Source of the DNA: Isoetes taiwanensis
Taxonomy: Eukaryota; Streptophyta; Lycopodiopsida; Isoetales; Isoetaceae
DNA length: 64,000 nt
NCBI GenBank assembly: GCA_021234155.1
Contig: JAJEKV010000034.1
Coordinates: 12,501,800-12,565,799 of the forward strand
Direction: 5' to 3'
Below the pieces are notes generated by a model, which saw only the letters and a list, made by a program, of their open reading frames with translations, searched no databases and was not told the origin of the DNA. Below, one piece after another: positions 33,340-44,395 of the stretch (its first letter is position 1; each line of letters opens with the position of its first letter). The position numbers and the translations under genes were made by a program.

Positions 33340-33800
33340 AGATACCATGTGAACACTAGAAGTTCCCAAAGCAAAGATAGTTGAGAGATCTCTATAAGCA
33401 CGTGTTATGTCGGCGGCCTTATAAAAGAAGCACATAGCACATAAAGGTAGAGATGGCACTATTTCTTATATTCCCATTTAGTGACAGTCATGTTCATGGT
33501 CACTTGATTTTTTTTTTGTCAGAATTAAGGCATGCAACTCACGTGGCTCGCTCTGACATGGAGGGGCCGAAATGGTGCACTCTCTATCTATCTATCTATG
33601 TATCTAACTTTACTTAAGGAAATGGCATCTTTATCATGGGAAAATAGATTGGTGAGCCACATTAAAAGTGAGCCGGCTGTTTGTGGCGAAATAGAGCTCT
33701 ATAAGTTATCATGTGAACATTAGTTCCAAAAAAGCAAAGGTAGTTGAGATCTCTATGACCACGTGTTGTGTGCCTTATAAAAGAAGCACCAAAATAATGG
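33340..33800. repeat. Pair of 85-bp direct repeats upstream of APS kinase
   Basis: CATGTGAACA...AGTT...AAAGCAAAG.TAGTTGAGA..TCTCTAT...CACGTGTT.TGT and CCTTATAAAAGAAGCAC recur at about 33355-33432 and 33709-33790. Each copy contains a G-box (CACGTG) and a TATA-like CTTATAAAAG. The second lies about 500 bp before the APS kinase ATG and could serve as its core promoter, but this is inference. Confidence 0.6.
33772..33783 (+). promoter_or_regulatory. Candidate TATA box for APS kinase
   Basis: CCTTATAAAAGA, with a CACGTG G-box about 15 bp upstream, is followed at 33930-34130 by a pyrimidine-rich leader typical of plant 5' UTRs. It is the best core-promoter candidate near the gene. No experimental support. 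Confidence 0.3.
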
Positions 33801-34280
33801 TTCTCGAGGATTGAGGACGACCCCGCATGGATAAACTCACCATAACATGAGCTAAGGGTGGGCATAAATTATCCTCCTTGGACCTTTGAAAACATATCTT
33901 GCCTCCCATTTGCCCGCCCACGCGGCACCCTTTAAGACTTTCTCGTGGTCTCTCTTTCTTTTTCCTTCCTCCACCTCGGAAACGGAGGAGCCTGGCCTGC
34001 AAGTCTTGCATGATCACCCTTTGCTGTTGGGTTTTGCTTATACATCACTGCTTCATTTTTTTGAGTTTTCTTTTGCCCCCTTTTTGCTGGATTTTCCGTG
34101 GTTTTCTTGTATCCAGATCATTCTTACCTAACTCCAGCTGCAGAAGCTTTTTTGGCAAATCAGGTCAGAAATCTGGGTTTTATTTTCTGGATCCTTGATT
34201 GATGACATTTTGTAGAAACAATAAGATTCAGTTTGAAGTCCCTTCAGAAGTGAGTATAGACAAGAGTTGAGAAGCGAATC

Positions 34281-36349
34281 ATGTCACCCCAGTTTCTGGA
34301 TTTGCATGTAAAATGTGGATCTTTTTCATGTAAATCAGGGCATCTTGTTGCACATAGTGTGAGGTCTCAATTAACAATATCATTGTTAGAATTAAAGCCA
34401 AAACGTGGCCTCTGTGCACAAGATAATTTCAGGGGAGCATCCTTGAGCTCAATCAAACATTTATTATCTACAAATGCGATTGGAAGTTTTGAACTATTTG
34501 AAACCAAGAAAATGCATTTGAAGATGAAAGTAAGCTGTCAATGGGATGGTGATGTCAAGATGGAGTCTATTAAAGTACAGAACAACACACAGCGGAATGT
34601 GGATAAAAAACATGATCTTGGTGAATCTGCAGATTGTTCCCACAAGACATCTCTCCCAGGTTTGATACAACTGCTCGTGTTGATAAAAGCTGATGTTCTA
34701 TACTCTTCATACTCTGTCGTTGGTCAGCATCTATAAGTATTTTGCATAGTGAGCAATATGTTTAGAGATTGGGGCATCATTACCGTAAGAGGACGGTAAT
34801 GTTGTATTGACGATGATATTGCAGGTATCATATATCCTCCTTTACGAACCGTTGGAAAATCAACAAATATAATGTGGCAGGAATGCATGGTCAAAAAGCA
34901 TGACAGAGAAAAAAATGTTGGGGCAGAAAGGATGTGTAGTATGGATCACTGGACTCAGTGGATCAGGTATGTAGTGTTCCTAGATATGTTGTAGTTTGTT
35001 GATAGCAAACATGCAGGATTCTAATGTTATGCATGGCAGGTAAGAGCACAGTAGCATGCACGCTAGACCATGCCTTATTAAGTAAAGGAAGGCTTAGCTA
35101 TGTGTTGGATGGTGATAACCTAAGGCATGGTTTAAATAAAAACCTTGGCTTCAGTGGTGAAGACCGTGCAGAAAATATTCGTCGTGTTGGTAAGATGTCT
35201 GCCACGAAATGCAAATCATACTCTGCATGTCTTTTATTTTAATGGGCTTGTAACCTATGTTGGTCAAAGAAGTTAATATTGCATTCTTTGCAAACTAAAT
35301 AATAGTGATTGAAAGCACAAGGTACCATTCAGTCTGAATTGGGTTGATTATGAGTTTATATACTGGACACTGACCTATAATGAAAAACAATATAAGTACC
35401 AAATTAGTCTGAATCCTAGTTCTTTTATATATTGTGGCCTTTAAACGAGGTGTTGATAACACAGAATGTCTTTTACATGAATATGTACAAATTGACAAAC
35501 TTTGGAGGCAAATATAGTCTGGAAAAGCATGTAGTTATTATTGCTAGTAATATAGTTCATTGGAAAGTGCTTAGTAGATCTAAACTTTAATTTTAAGTAA
35601 GGTATTAGAAGTGGTTGTTGCTTTTGAATGAGGATAGATTGTAAAAGTGCAAGGGTTGAATAACGGATGTTAGAATGATGTTGATGGAGAGATGAAAATT
35701 TCCTTGTCCTCCCTATGCAGTATGCTCCTTTGAGGGCATAGTGGAGAGCTTATATAGTGTGGTCATCATGCAGGTGAAGTTGCCAAGCTGTTCGCAGATG
35801 CGGGTGTCATATGCATTGCAAGTTTCATATCTCCATACAGAAAAGACCGTGATGCATGTAGAGAAATTATGGGGCCCGGAGATTTTATCGAGGTCTGTAT
35901 GTATCAAAGGTTACAAAAGGTGATTGCATGATGCATGAAAGGATTTCTAACTTGTGGATAATTTGTGCAGGTCTATTTGAATATTCCCTTACATATATGT
36001 GAGCAGCGTGATCCAAAAGGATTGTATAAGCTTGCACGGGCGGGAAAAATCAAAGGTATGCTCTCTTTTTTGTTCTTCTGAATAGCCTTTTAAAATCATT
36101 TCTTATGGCTCTACCATAATTGTTGCACTCCGTGCAGGTTTTACGGGAGTTGATGATCCTTATGAAGAACCATCTAATTGTGAGGTAAATTTGAAACCTT
36201 TTTAAAACCTATCTACTTTTGGCTTCATGCGGAAAGAATGGTTTATGCAGATTGTGCTTGAGCCTCGAGATAATGTACTAGCTTCCCCTGAAGCAATGGC
36301 AGGGAAGATCATTGCTTACTTGGAGAAGAGAGGATACCTCGGTCCTTGA
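34281..36349 (+). CDS. APK: Adenylyl-sulfate (APS) kinase, seven exons, one apparent 1-base frameshift
   Basis: APS kinase phosphorylates adenosine 5'-phosphosulfate with ATP to give PAPS, the sulfate donor for sulfotransferases; plants have plastid and cytosolic forms. Exons by GT-AG signals and homology: 34281-34659, 34825-34966, 35040-35189, 35774-35892, 35971-36055, 36138-36184, 36251-36349. Exon 1 encodes a roughly 120-residue, Ser- and basic-rich extension, probably a plastid transit peptide. The catalytic domain follows: P-loop G-L-S-G-S-G-K-S-T split by intron 2, [44 protein letters not shown]. Cys residues in W-Q-E-C and V-A-C match the redox pair known in Arabidopsis APK1. Total exon length is 1021 nt, one too many: the run of seven A at 34909-34915 shifts the frame, while six would give 339 residues. 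Otherwise intact. Confidence 0.9.
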
Positions 36350-37430
36350 GCTTATGATGCACACAGAATGTCTCTTGTGTAAATATATTTTTCTCCAATT
36401 GAAGTACCACAAATTGATCGTGGCCATTAGTTTTAATTGGATAATCTTGCTGCTGTACTTGTTTTTTCATGTGAAAACAAAACCACATTTATTAGGTTTT
36501 CTAGTGGTTTTAGGCATATGTATATTTTGGTGCATATATTCCTCAACTGTCTTGGTGATATTTTGGCATGTATATTCGTGGACGTCTATATCGACAATGG
36601 CCTGCAGGTTGAAGGGCTTTTTCTGGTAGTTGGCCAGTTTGCAGGTCAATCCAAAAGGGAACTTAGTTCTAATCATATAATACCAGACTGTTGCAGCTGC
36701 AGGGACAAGGGTAAGACCATTTTAGAACGAGGTGCCAAATGGTGTACAAGCCTCTGATTTGATCTTTCAAGTGCCTTCATTGTGAGCAATTTGTAATGAA
36801 ATGTGGATAAACCTGTAGTCTTGCTTCTAGATAAGATTGGTAAGACAGTTTTATGTAATCGATGGTTTCCATATGGCCTTCAGTGCTTATTTAAGCTTTT
36901 GAAGAAAGCATTGTCTCAGGTATTGAAGAAAATAATTGAGTTAGGAAGTATTGCGGACTCAGGTGTTTATGCAGCATGTCTAATAATTGAATCCATGAAG
37001 AGCACAATAAAACTTTCCGGCCCTTGCAATGTACCAGATTCTCGTAGTTAGGATACTTTGTCTCTTTTCTTGAATGTTCTTTGTTTTGTGTTTCCTCTTG
37101 TCATTCGACATATATAATGTGTTTAGTGTACTATAATAATATACTAGAAATTATTACGTCCTATGGTGTCATGGGACCAAGAGTTTTTTTTGGCAAATCC
37201 GAAAAAGTTGATACCTTTAGAAATTTAGCATGTTGTGAATTTAGTGGTCCAGAGCTCGGGTAAAGGAGTGGCAACCTTATGGAGGAAGTTATCTTAAGGG
37301 GTAAAAAAAAGGGCCTAGAAATTCAAGGGGAAATTCTAAATATACTTCTCAAGTTTGCAAATATTAAAAAAAAAAAACTCCCTAAGTGAAAGTATTTTTT
37401 AAAATATATTTTACTATCTGATCTATATAT
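36350..37430. other. 3' flank of APS kinase, no further gene
   Basis: AT-rich, with several plus frames of about 60-105 codons that resemble nothing. It probably contains the APS kinase 3' UTR; AATAAA near 37005 is one candidate signal but lies far from the stop. Confidence 0.4.
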
Positions 37431-37805
37431 GTTCTTATGTTTCGCGCTTATCCGACCGTCCGTTCGAGATCCGACGGCTCACGTGGGTTTGGGACGTATC
37501 CTACTAAACCCACGTATCCTACGACCCAGATGGCCTGGGAGTTTACATATAATATGTGTACCGTGGTCTTACGGTCCAGGATCTTGACCGTTGATCCGAG
37601 ATCCGACGGCTCACGTGGCTTGGGGACACATCCTACGGTCCACGTCCTACGGTCCACGTGGCTTTGGGAATTATATGTAATAGATCTTACGGCTCATATT
37701 GCTTTTATATGGTGAGATCTTGATCGTTGATCGAGTTTAAGATCCTAAGGCTCATATTGAATGCTTGTTCCTTAAGGAAAGGCTTTTAAATTTTTTTATG
37801 TTGTT

Positions 37806-37867
37806 GGGGGGATTCGAACCCTGGCCCTCAACCCCCCAAACCCCCCACTCTAACCACTAGACCAAGC
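37806..37867 (-). repeat. tRNA-like SINE head or tRNA-derived pseudogene
   Basis: On minus, TGGTCTAGTGG (37854-37864) fits the pol III A box and GGTTCGAATCC (37810-37820) fits the B box exactly. The spacing is about 33 bp. The arm between is G-rich and does not fold into a normal anticodon stem. A second copy at about 39142-39176 keeps only the A-box half. This looks like the head of a tRNA-derived SINE rather than a working tRNA. Confidence 0.6.
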
Positions 37868-37959
37868 ATTAATTCTATGAAAAATTTATGTTTCAAATAT
37901 ACTTAAGGGTAACGTTTCTAATTAAGATAAAATAGACTATAATATTCTAGGATGTTTTA

Positions 37960-38170
37960 AAACTTTCAAAATGTTCCAGAAAGTTCTAAATGGAATCCAG
38001 AAGAATTAAAGGGAATATAAGGAAATCTCATAAGTTGTAAGAGAATCTAGGAAAATATACAAGTCTAACGGAATCTCTTAAAATCTAATTGAATCTAAGG
38101 GAATCTTCATAATATCTAAGGGAATGTAAGAAAATCTTGATGAAATCTTAGAGTTTTTTTAAGATTTTGC
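37960..38170. repeat. GAATCT/AAGGGAATCT low-complexity tract
   Basis: Imperfect short words AAGGGAATCTA, AGAATCTAGGAAAAT and TCTTAGAATCT recur. The same tract reappears at 38570-38640, 39330-39720 and 40795-41040. Confidence 0.8.
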
Positions 38171-38560
38171 AAAACGCGACAATAGAATGTTCTAAAATGT
38201 TTCATAATAAAGGTGTACAATATAAATCTTGAAAAAAAAAAAAAATATTCTAGATGCTCAAGGCAAGCTTTTAGTCTAAAAAATAGAAAATGTTTTAAAA
38301 ATGTTGCAATGATCCAAAATAGATTATTTTAGAAGGTTTTAAATGCTCATGGGTTTTTAAGATTTTGCAAAGAGCGACAATAGAATGTTCTAAAATGTTT
38401 CATAATAAAGGTGTACAATATAAATCTTGAAAAAAAAAATATTCTAGATGCTCAAGGTAAGCGCCTTAGTCTAAAAATAGAAAATATTTTAAAAATGTTG
38501 CACAGATCCAAAATAGATCATTTTAGAAGGTTTTAAATGCTCATGGGTAAGCACCTCAAT
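38155..38560. repeat. About 190-bp tandem duplication
   Basis: TTTTTAAGATTTTGCAAA.CGCGACAATAGAATG begins at about 38157 and again at about 38355; both run through TTCATAATAAAGGTGTACAA, ATTCTAGATGCTCAAGG and ATTTTAGAAGGTTTTAAATGC. Differences are mainly in the poly(A) lengths. Confidence 0.9.
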
Positions 38561-39266
38561 CAAAATAGAAAATTCTAAGAGAACCTAGGAGAATCTTAGA
38601 GAATCTCAGTAGAATCGTTGGTTATCTAGAGCACTATAGGGCCTTACATCGTAAGAACATGCTAAAACTGGAACAATGCGCCGTAGGACGTATTAATTTT
38701 TCTTGTATATCATAACATATATATGTTCTTATGTTTGTCCTCCTGAATCCGGCCGTTGAAGAGATCCTACGGCTCACGTGGCTTTGGGGCGTATCCTACG
38801 GCCCAGATGACTTGGTAGTTTGTGTACAGACTATATGTAAGCGATCCTACGGTCCAGGTTGATCTGATCCTGATCGTCGGTCCGAGATCCTACGGCTCAC
38901 GTTGCTTTGGGACACATCCTACGGTGCACATGGCTTTGGGAATTATATGTAATGGATCCTACGATCTAGGTTAATCCGATCCTGATCGTCGATCCGAGAT
39001 CTTACGGTGCATATGACTTTGGGAATTATATGTAATAGATCCTATGGCTCATGTTGCTTTAATTATTATCACGTGGTGAGATCTCGACCCTTGATCGGGT
39101 CCAAGATCCTACGGCCCAAGTTGAATGCTCATCCCTAGCCATTGACCCCCCAACCCCCCATTCTAACCACTAGACCAAACATTAATTCCATAAATAATTT
39201 ATGTTTCAAGAATACTTAAGGGTAATGTTCATATTAAGATAAAATAGACTATAACATTCTAACTAG

Positions 39267-39329
39267 TTCAAGAAAGTTCTAGAATGTTCTGGAAGGCTCT
39301 AGAAAGTTCTAGAATCTTCTAGAAAGTTC
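39267..39329. promoter_or_regulatory. Array matching heat-shock elements (TTC/GAA every 5 bp)
   Basis: TTC and GAA triplets alternate at an exact 5-bp step at 39267, 39272, 39277, 39282, 39287, 39292, 39302, 39307, 39312, 39317, 39322 and 39327; only the unit at 39297 (CTC) is off. Three such units form a canonical heat-shock element, so twelve in phase is a strong formal match. It is not next to a gene and may be a simple 10-bp repeat (TTCTAGAAAG) with no role. Confidence 0.5.
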
Positions 39330-39703
39330 TACAACATAAGGGAATCTAGGGGGAATCTAAGAAAATTCTTCCAGAAAGTTCCAAATTGTTCTAATAAGTT
39401 TTAGAATGTTCTATAATGTAGGGGAATCTATGGGAATGCAAGGAAATCTAGGGAAATACTTCCAGAAAGTTCTAGAATATATTGAAAGTCTTAGAATATT
39501 CCAGAAAGTCTTAGAATGTTCTAAAAAGTTCTGGAATGTAAAGGAATCCAGAAGAATCTAATAGAATCTAAGAAAATCTTATAAAATGTAAGAGAATCTA
39601 GGAAAATATTTACAAGCCTAAGGGAATCTCTTAGAATCTGGGGGATCTAAAGGAATCTTCATAAAATCTAAGGGAATCTAAGGGAATCTTTATAGAAGGG
39701 AAT

Positions 39704-40776
39704 CTTTTCATGGGTGATACTTTAGAATTGGTAGTAGGTGTTGGTAATAGTATGAGCAAGCTCCTCATATCCTTTGAAATTTGTACTGAATGTGAGTAAT
39801 CTACTCATGGTGGGTAGTAGGTATGACTCCCCAACAGGTAATTCTTTAGATTGGTAATATGTGGCAGTAGGTTGGTGGTGTTAGTAGTAAATGTGTATAA
39901 GATCCACATGAGAGTTGGCTTGGAGCAGTGTTCGATTTGATTTGACTTTTGGGCCTTGATTTTTATTTATTTATTTATTTATTTTATATGAATGCATTAA
40001 GTTCTAAGTTTACATGCCATTAAGGTGTTCTAAGTTTACATGCCATTAAGGTGTTCTAACTACACATTGCGTTAATGCCAATGCATAGTCTTAAAAAATA
40101 ATATCTGTATAGGAGCCATGGGCATGTTGACCATTGGTTAGCAATTAGAGTATACTTGTGAAATAAAATTCGGAGGCACACTTTAAGTATGGCAATAATT
40201 TGGCCTAAATATTACTTACTGTTCTTTGTTAAACTCTATAATGGACCTTTGAAATATTTTTTACCACAAAAATACTAACTGAAGTAGATCGAAACCCAAG
40301 TTTTAGGGTTTCTCCACACCATGTTTGATTCACATTTATGTCTGGAGGCGATCTTGAAGCCTGGGATAGCCTTTCACAGATTTTCCTGGATAGTACCCAA
40401 AAATCCTTGCATACCATACTTAATGGAAAAATCTACGTTGACTGTTTTCCCGGGCAATGTTTGACGTGGATGCTCTTATTGAAGAGTACTGCTGAAGAAT
40501 ACTGCTGATCACTTCCTTTTCCTGATAATGGGATTGTTGTGGCGCTGTTAGAAGCTATTATAGCATTTTGCATGCAAGAAAAGTTGTTGGACGGCACTAC
40601 AGGATGGATAGCTATGGCAATCGTGGAAGGTTTGGGAGTGGTAGCCATCCACCCAATAAGAAAATTTCGTGGCCCATCCCAGGCAAATAAGATGGACTTT
40701 TGGGCTGTATACTTAGATAATGGCATCGATTTTTTCTACGCTAGAAAGGGAATTCTAAAGTATCACCCATGAAAAG
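39704..40776. mobile_element. 1.07-kb element with perfect 26-bp terminal inverted repeats
   Basis: The left end CTTTTCATGGGTGATACTTT... (39704-39729) is exactly complementary to 40751-40776. After the right end a second partial copy (TTATCACCCATGAAAG, about 40778-40793) follows. No transposase was found; internal frames (40433-40772) are unrecognised. It sits within the GGGAATCT low-complexity tract, and a 22-bp match (39676-39697 and 40795-40816) flanks it, which may be background repeat rather than a target duplication. Superfamily unassigned. Confidence 0.8.
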
Positions 40777-41099
40777 CTTATCACCCATGAAAGTATCTAA
40801 GGGAATCTTTATAGAATCTCTTTGAATCTCATGTAATGTAAGGGAACCTGGGGCAATCTCATAAAATCTAAAGGAATATAAGGGAATCTAAGGGGATCTT
40901 CATAGAATCTTGGAGAATCTACAAAAATCTAATGGAACAAATGCTCACGAAACCTCTAAGAGAACCTTGGTAGAATCTTAGAGAATCTATGAATTTAGAG
41001 TATTCTCAAAAGATTCTTTTAGAATGTAGGGCACGACAAGAACTTGCACGTAGGAACATGCTAAAACTCGAACATGCACCGTAGGATGCATTAAATTTC

Positions 41100-41620
41100 T
41101 TGTCTAAATATATAATTTCTCTAGGATGATGCCTTAGGTAATTCTAATTTGATGCTTGCTCTAAATGAAGGTACGCGTAGAGCATAGAGTATTTAGAATA
41201 TTTCATATTTCTTGGAAAAAATACATATTGAAAAGAGAATTTCGAATATAACTTCAAAGCTTTCTTCAGGTGGATGCAAATCACGATGAGGCTTGCAAAT
41301 TATGCTTTGAGAGGTATATCCTTCTGTTCTTCTTTGAAGGACAAAGTACAAACAAAAGCAACGAAACTTTCATGAACATAGTACTGCAACTTGCTGCTTG
41401 CATGAACACAGTATCACACCTTACCACTCAAGCATAATAAGCTATATTTGTATGAATTGGAACTTTTGAATTCTAGCCCTCATACAAACAAAGCTAATTT
41501 GTAGATTTACAATCAAGATGAATGTTGTATGCCTTCTATGTGAAAATACGTATATAATGGTCGAAAAAAGAAAAGAGAGTAAGCAATGTGCTTTGCACGA
41601 TATTAAGTACTAAAGGGACT
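41100..41620. other. No recognised gene
   Basis: AT-rich spacer without family motifs. Confidence 0.4.
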
Positions 41621-41622
41621 CA

Positions 41623-41734
41623 ACATGCATGCATGATATGCATGCACTGTGTGTATGCATTATATGCATGTAATGCAAACATGCATGCATGGTATGCATG
41701 CACTGTGTGTATGCATTATATGCATGTAATGCAT
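41623..41734. repeat. 56-bp tandem repeat rich in CATGCA
   Basis: Two nearly identical units at 41623-41678 and 41679-41734, followed by a CATGCACGCGTGCATGC palindrome. CATGCA is the core of the plant RY element, here clustered without a neighbouring gene. Confidence 0.95.
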
Positions 41735-41939
41735 GCACGCGTGCATGCCAAAACCATAGGTTGGGAGTGTGAACTAGCTAGAAACATAACACGGCTCTAA
41801 AAATATCGCTGGCATACCCTCACACAAATACAACAACAGAATCATATGTAAACCATAACAAAATGGCCATATAATTATACGTTTTGCGTGACGAGCCATT
41901 TTTTGCGATATAGAAGAAGATATGCAAGTTTGTGCAATA

Positions 41940-42500
41940 GTTGATCAAGGGACATCACAATGGCAGATTGAAGGTAAAATCAATGAGTTTCTTTCAGTAT
42001 TTTGATTGATACAGAAGCTACACATAATCTTATTTCTCCAAGGCTTGTTAAGTTGTTTGGGTTGGATGCTAATCAACAATCCTTAAGAATGGTGAAAACG
42101 GCTGATGATAATAAAATAACCACAAGTAAATATGTGCATGACATAGATTTAGAAGTGCAAGAAATGCCTACAATTGCGAATTTCCATGTACTATAGCTTT
42201 CGCTAACATGCTATGATTTTAGGCATGGAATGGCTTAGTAAGGTGCATGCTATAGTAAGTTGTCATGAGAAAGTTGTGAGAGTAAAATCTAATAAACATC
42301 AACAATTATATACACTAGAAGGATTGAATAAGCAGTATTTTACTCAACCTATTGGTCGCAAGAAAGTCAATCGGTCAATTAGGAAGCATGAAATACTGGG
42401 ATCCGTTAAGGGAATGAGGAGAAGTTAATTAAATATCCATGAAGGATATGCAGGATATCCTCGAGGAATTCAAGGAAGTGTTTTTGAGAACTTATCATGT
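41940..42500 (+). pseudogene. Ty3/gypsy pol remnant, aspartic protease region
   Basis: Plus frames give S-V-L-I-D-T-E-A-T-H-N-L-I-S-P-R-L-V (about 41995-42050), where family members usually have D-S/T-G-A-T-H-N-F-I. After a stop and a shift near 42195-42210 comes M-I-L-G-M-E-W-L-S-K (about 42213), the conserved end of the gypsy protease. Near 42430 a further piece reads M-Q-D-I-L-E-E-F-K-E-V-F, the usual start of the reverse transcriptase region. The catalytic Gly is replaced by Glu and frames are broken. Only this fragment is present. Confidence 0.7.
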
Positions 42501-42519
42501 AGAAACTACAAGGTAGTAA

Positions 42520-43080
42520 TTGGCAAAGCAACGTGTTAGCTATTTTAAAGGGCTCTTCTGGAAGAGCACTTAAAACATTCCGTGTAAAGCCGATAAGAGT
42601 TATCTTAAGCGATTGATGGTATCGTGTAATAAAATATTGTAGCATTCGTTTCAATTGATTCTGGAAGTTGTCTCTAGGAGGGCCAATCAATGTACAAACA
42701 TAGCTACAATATTGATTAGAATATAAGGTTGATTGGACCATGTAATTCCGTATAAAACTTTACTTATGTTCCGAACTGAATTAATTTCGAGCAAAAAATT
42801 AACCGTTTGGATGGTCGGAAAGGACAGGTGACAACATTCTGCGAAGGAGCGAAGGCGTGAAAATGTGGGTTCACGTGTGCAGATTGTAGCAAACCTTTTA
42901 AAATATCCGTTTTGTTTTCTTCCTTTTCTATTCTTTTGTTTAAAATAAAAGTAGGGCCAAAGGCAGTACTTGGTATGGTTGTTCTAGGAAGAGCAAGCAA
43001 ACCAGTTAATGCCACCAGCAACAGACAAACTCTTGGATGTCAACCTGCTATACATCTCACTGTTCATCCTCAATTATTCA
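42520..43080. other. No recognised gene
   Basis: No domain motifs in either orientation. Confidence 0.4.
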
Positions 43081-43199
43081 ATTATTAAAAGATGGTGTCA
43101 GTAGCAGTTTCAATCGATACGTATGCTACACCTTGGACTCGTAGAAATGTCCACACACCCAATTCTTGCTTTAAGTGTTTATGATCTAGATACTTCTAT

Positions 43200-43850
43200 A
43201 CCAAGCCAAACATGTAGCATGTGCTGAAGCAAACTGACCTGTTCAACTCTACTAGCTTCCACCATTGATGCCCTTTAGCTTTCTCATACATGTAACATAT
43301 GTTGAAAAAGACATACCTTTCAACTCTACTAGCTCGCACTATTGGTGTCTTCTAGTCTTTCATACATGCAACATATGTTGAAGCAGACAAACTTGTTCAA
43401 CTCTACTAGCTCCCACCATTGATGTCCTTTAGTCTTTCTCATACTGCCAAGTGACATCACATCCAAGCCTTGCTTTTAATGAGCCAGATACTTTTATACC
43501 AAAAGCAAAGCATGTAATGTATGTTGAAGCACACATACTTGTTCTTATTAGCTCCCATCCAAACCTTGCTTTTAGTGGATACTTCTATTCCAAGGGTTCA
43601 ACTCTAGTAGCTCTCGTCTTCGATATTCTTGAGTCCTTCTTATGCCATCAAAGTGACAGCGCTGTTGTTTATAAGTGAACCTCATCATATCATATTCTCA
43701 TGCTACCAAAGTGACAACATATCCAAACCTTGCTTTTAGTGGATACTTCTATTCCAAGTGTTCAACTCTAGTAGCTCATCTTCGATATTCTAGAGTCCTT
43801 CTTATGCCATCAAAATGAAGCGCGGTTGTTTATAAGTAAACCTCGTATCA
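43200..43850. repeat. Degenerate tandem repeats, 90-190 bp
   Basis: GTTCAACTCTA.TAGCT followed by CC.TTGATGT.CTTTAGTC.TTCTCATAC and CATGTAACATATGTTGAAGC recurs at about 43235, 43318, 43398, 43586 and 43758. Units at 43555 and 43720 also share CCAAACCTTGCTTTTAGTGGATACTTCTATTCCAAG. Non-coding. Confidence 0.85.
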
Positions 43851-44249
43851 CATCTGAAAACTAAATTGTTGGATTATATCTTCTCATGGTATAGTCAAGC
43901 ATACATTTGCGTTGTCGATAAGTAGATTTTGTCACATCTAAGGGTACTACATTGGTTGCATAAACCCCTATACAATTATTATCCATTACAGCTCATAAAA
44001 AGCAATGATTCGCATCTAACTTGATATTGACTTAGGAGACTTAGGACATTTAACTTTAAAACGATTATCTATATAATAATGCATAATAAGTGGCCAGGAC
44101 AAATTATGTGGTGTATTGTAAATACTGGATGATAATGATCTCACTCTTACTAAACAAGTATTCATAGATACAAATAATTGATCCCTTTGACAAGTAATTA
44201 ATCTTATCTTACTCATAATAAATATGTTTTGTCCCCATCAATACTAGGG

Positions 44250-44395
44250 CCTAATATGAATGAGATGTCAAGAGTTGGTTCTTGAGTTTGCATCACCTAT
44301 GAAGAGTCCATTTCTAGGAGGGCCTAATATAACGTGGGATGTTAAGGATTGGTTCTTACGTTTCCATCACCTATATGGAGATCGTCCAATTCTAG
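44250..44395. repeat. About 75-bp tandem duplication
   Basis: GGGCCTAATAT.A....GATGT.AAG..TTGGTTCTT...TTTCCATCACCTAT begins at about 44248 and again at about 44321. Confidence 0.8.

Larger units (their letters stand above)
37440..39180. repeat. Degenerate repeats built on GATCCTACGGCTCACGTGG
   Basis: Words GAGATCC.ACGGCTCACGT, CATCCTACGG and GGGAATTATATGTAAT recur about ten times in 37450-37740 and 38750-39130, as two diverged copies of one larger unit. Both copies lead into ACCCCCCA...TCTAACCACTAGACCAA. Several CACGTG G-boxes lie in the array. A second low-complexity layer (GGGAATCTAAG-type words) follows each copy. Confidence 0.8.

Noticed and set aside
34164-34215. 5' UTR intron of APS kinase
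   Set aside because: Donor and acceptor-like bases exist, but the interval would be only about 52 bp, shorter than normal plant introns.
37806-37867. Functional tRNA gene
   Set aside because: A and B boxes are good but the region between them is a G-run that cannot form an anticodon arm.
43200-43850. CRISPR-like array
   Set aside because: The repeats are long, degenerate and irregularly spaced in a eukaryotic setting; there are no short identical repeats with unique spacers.
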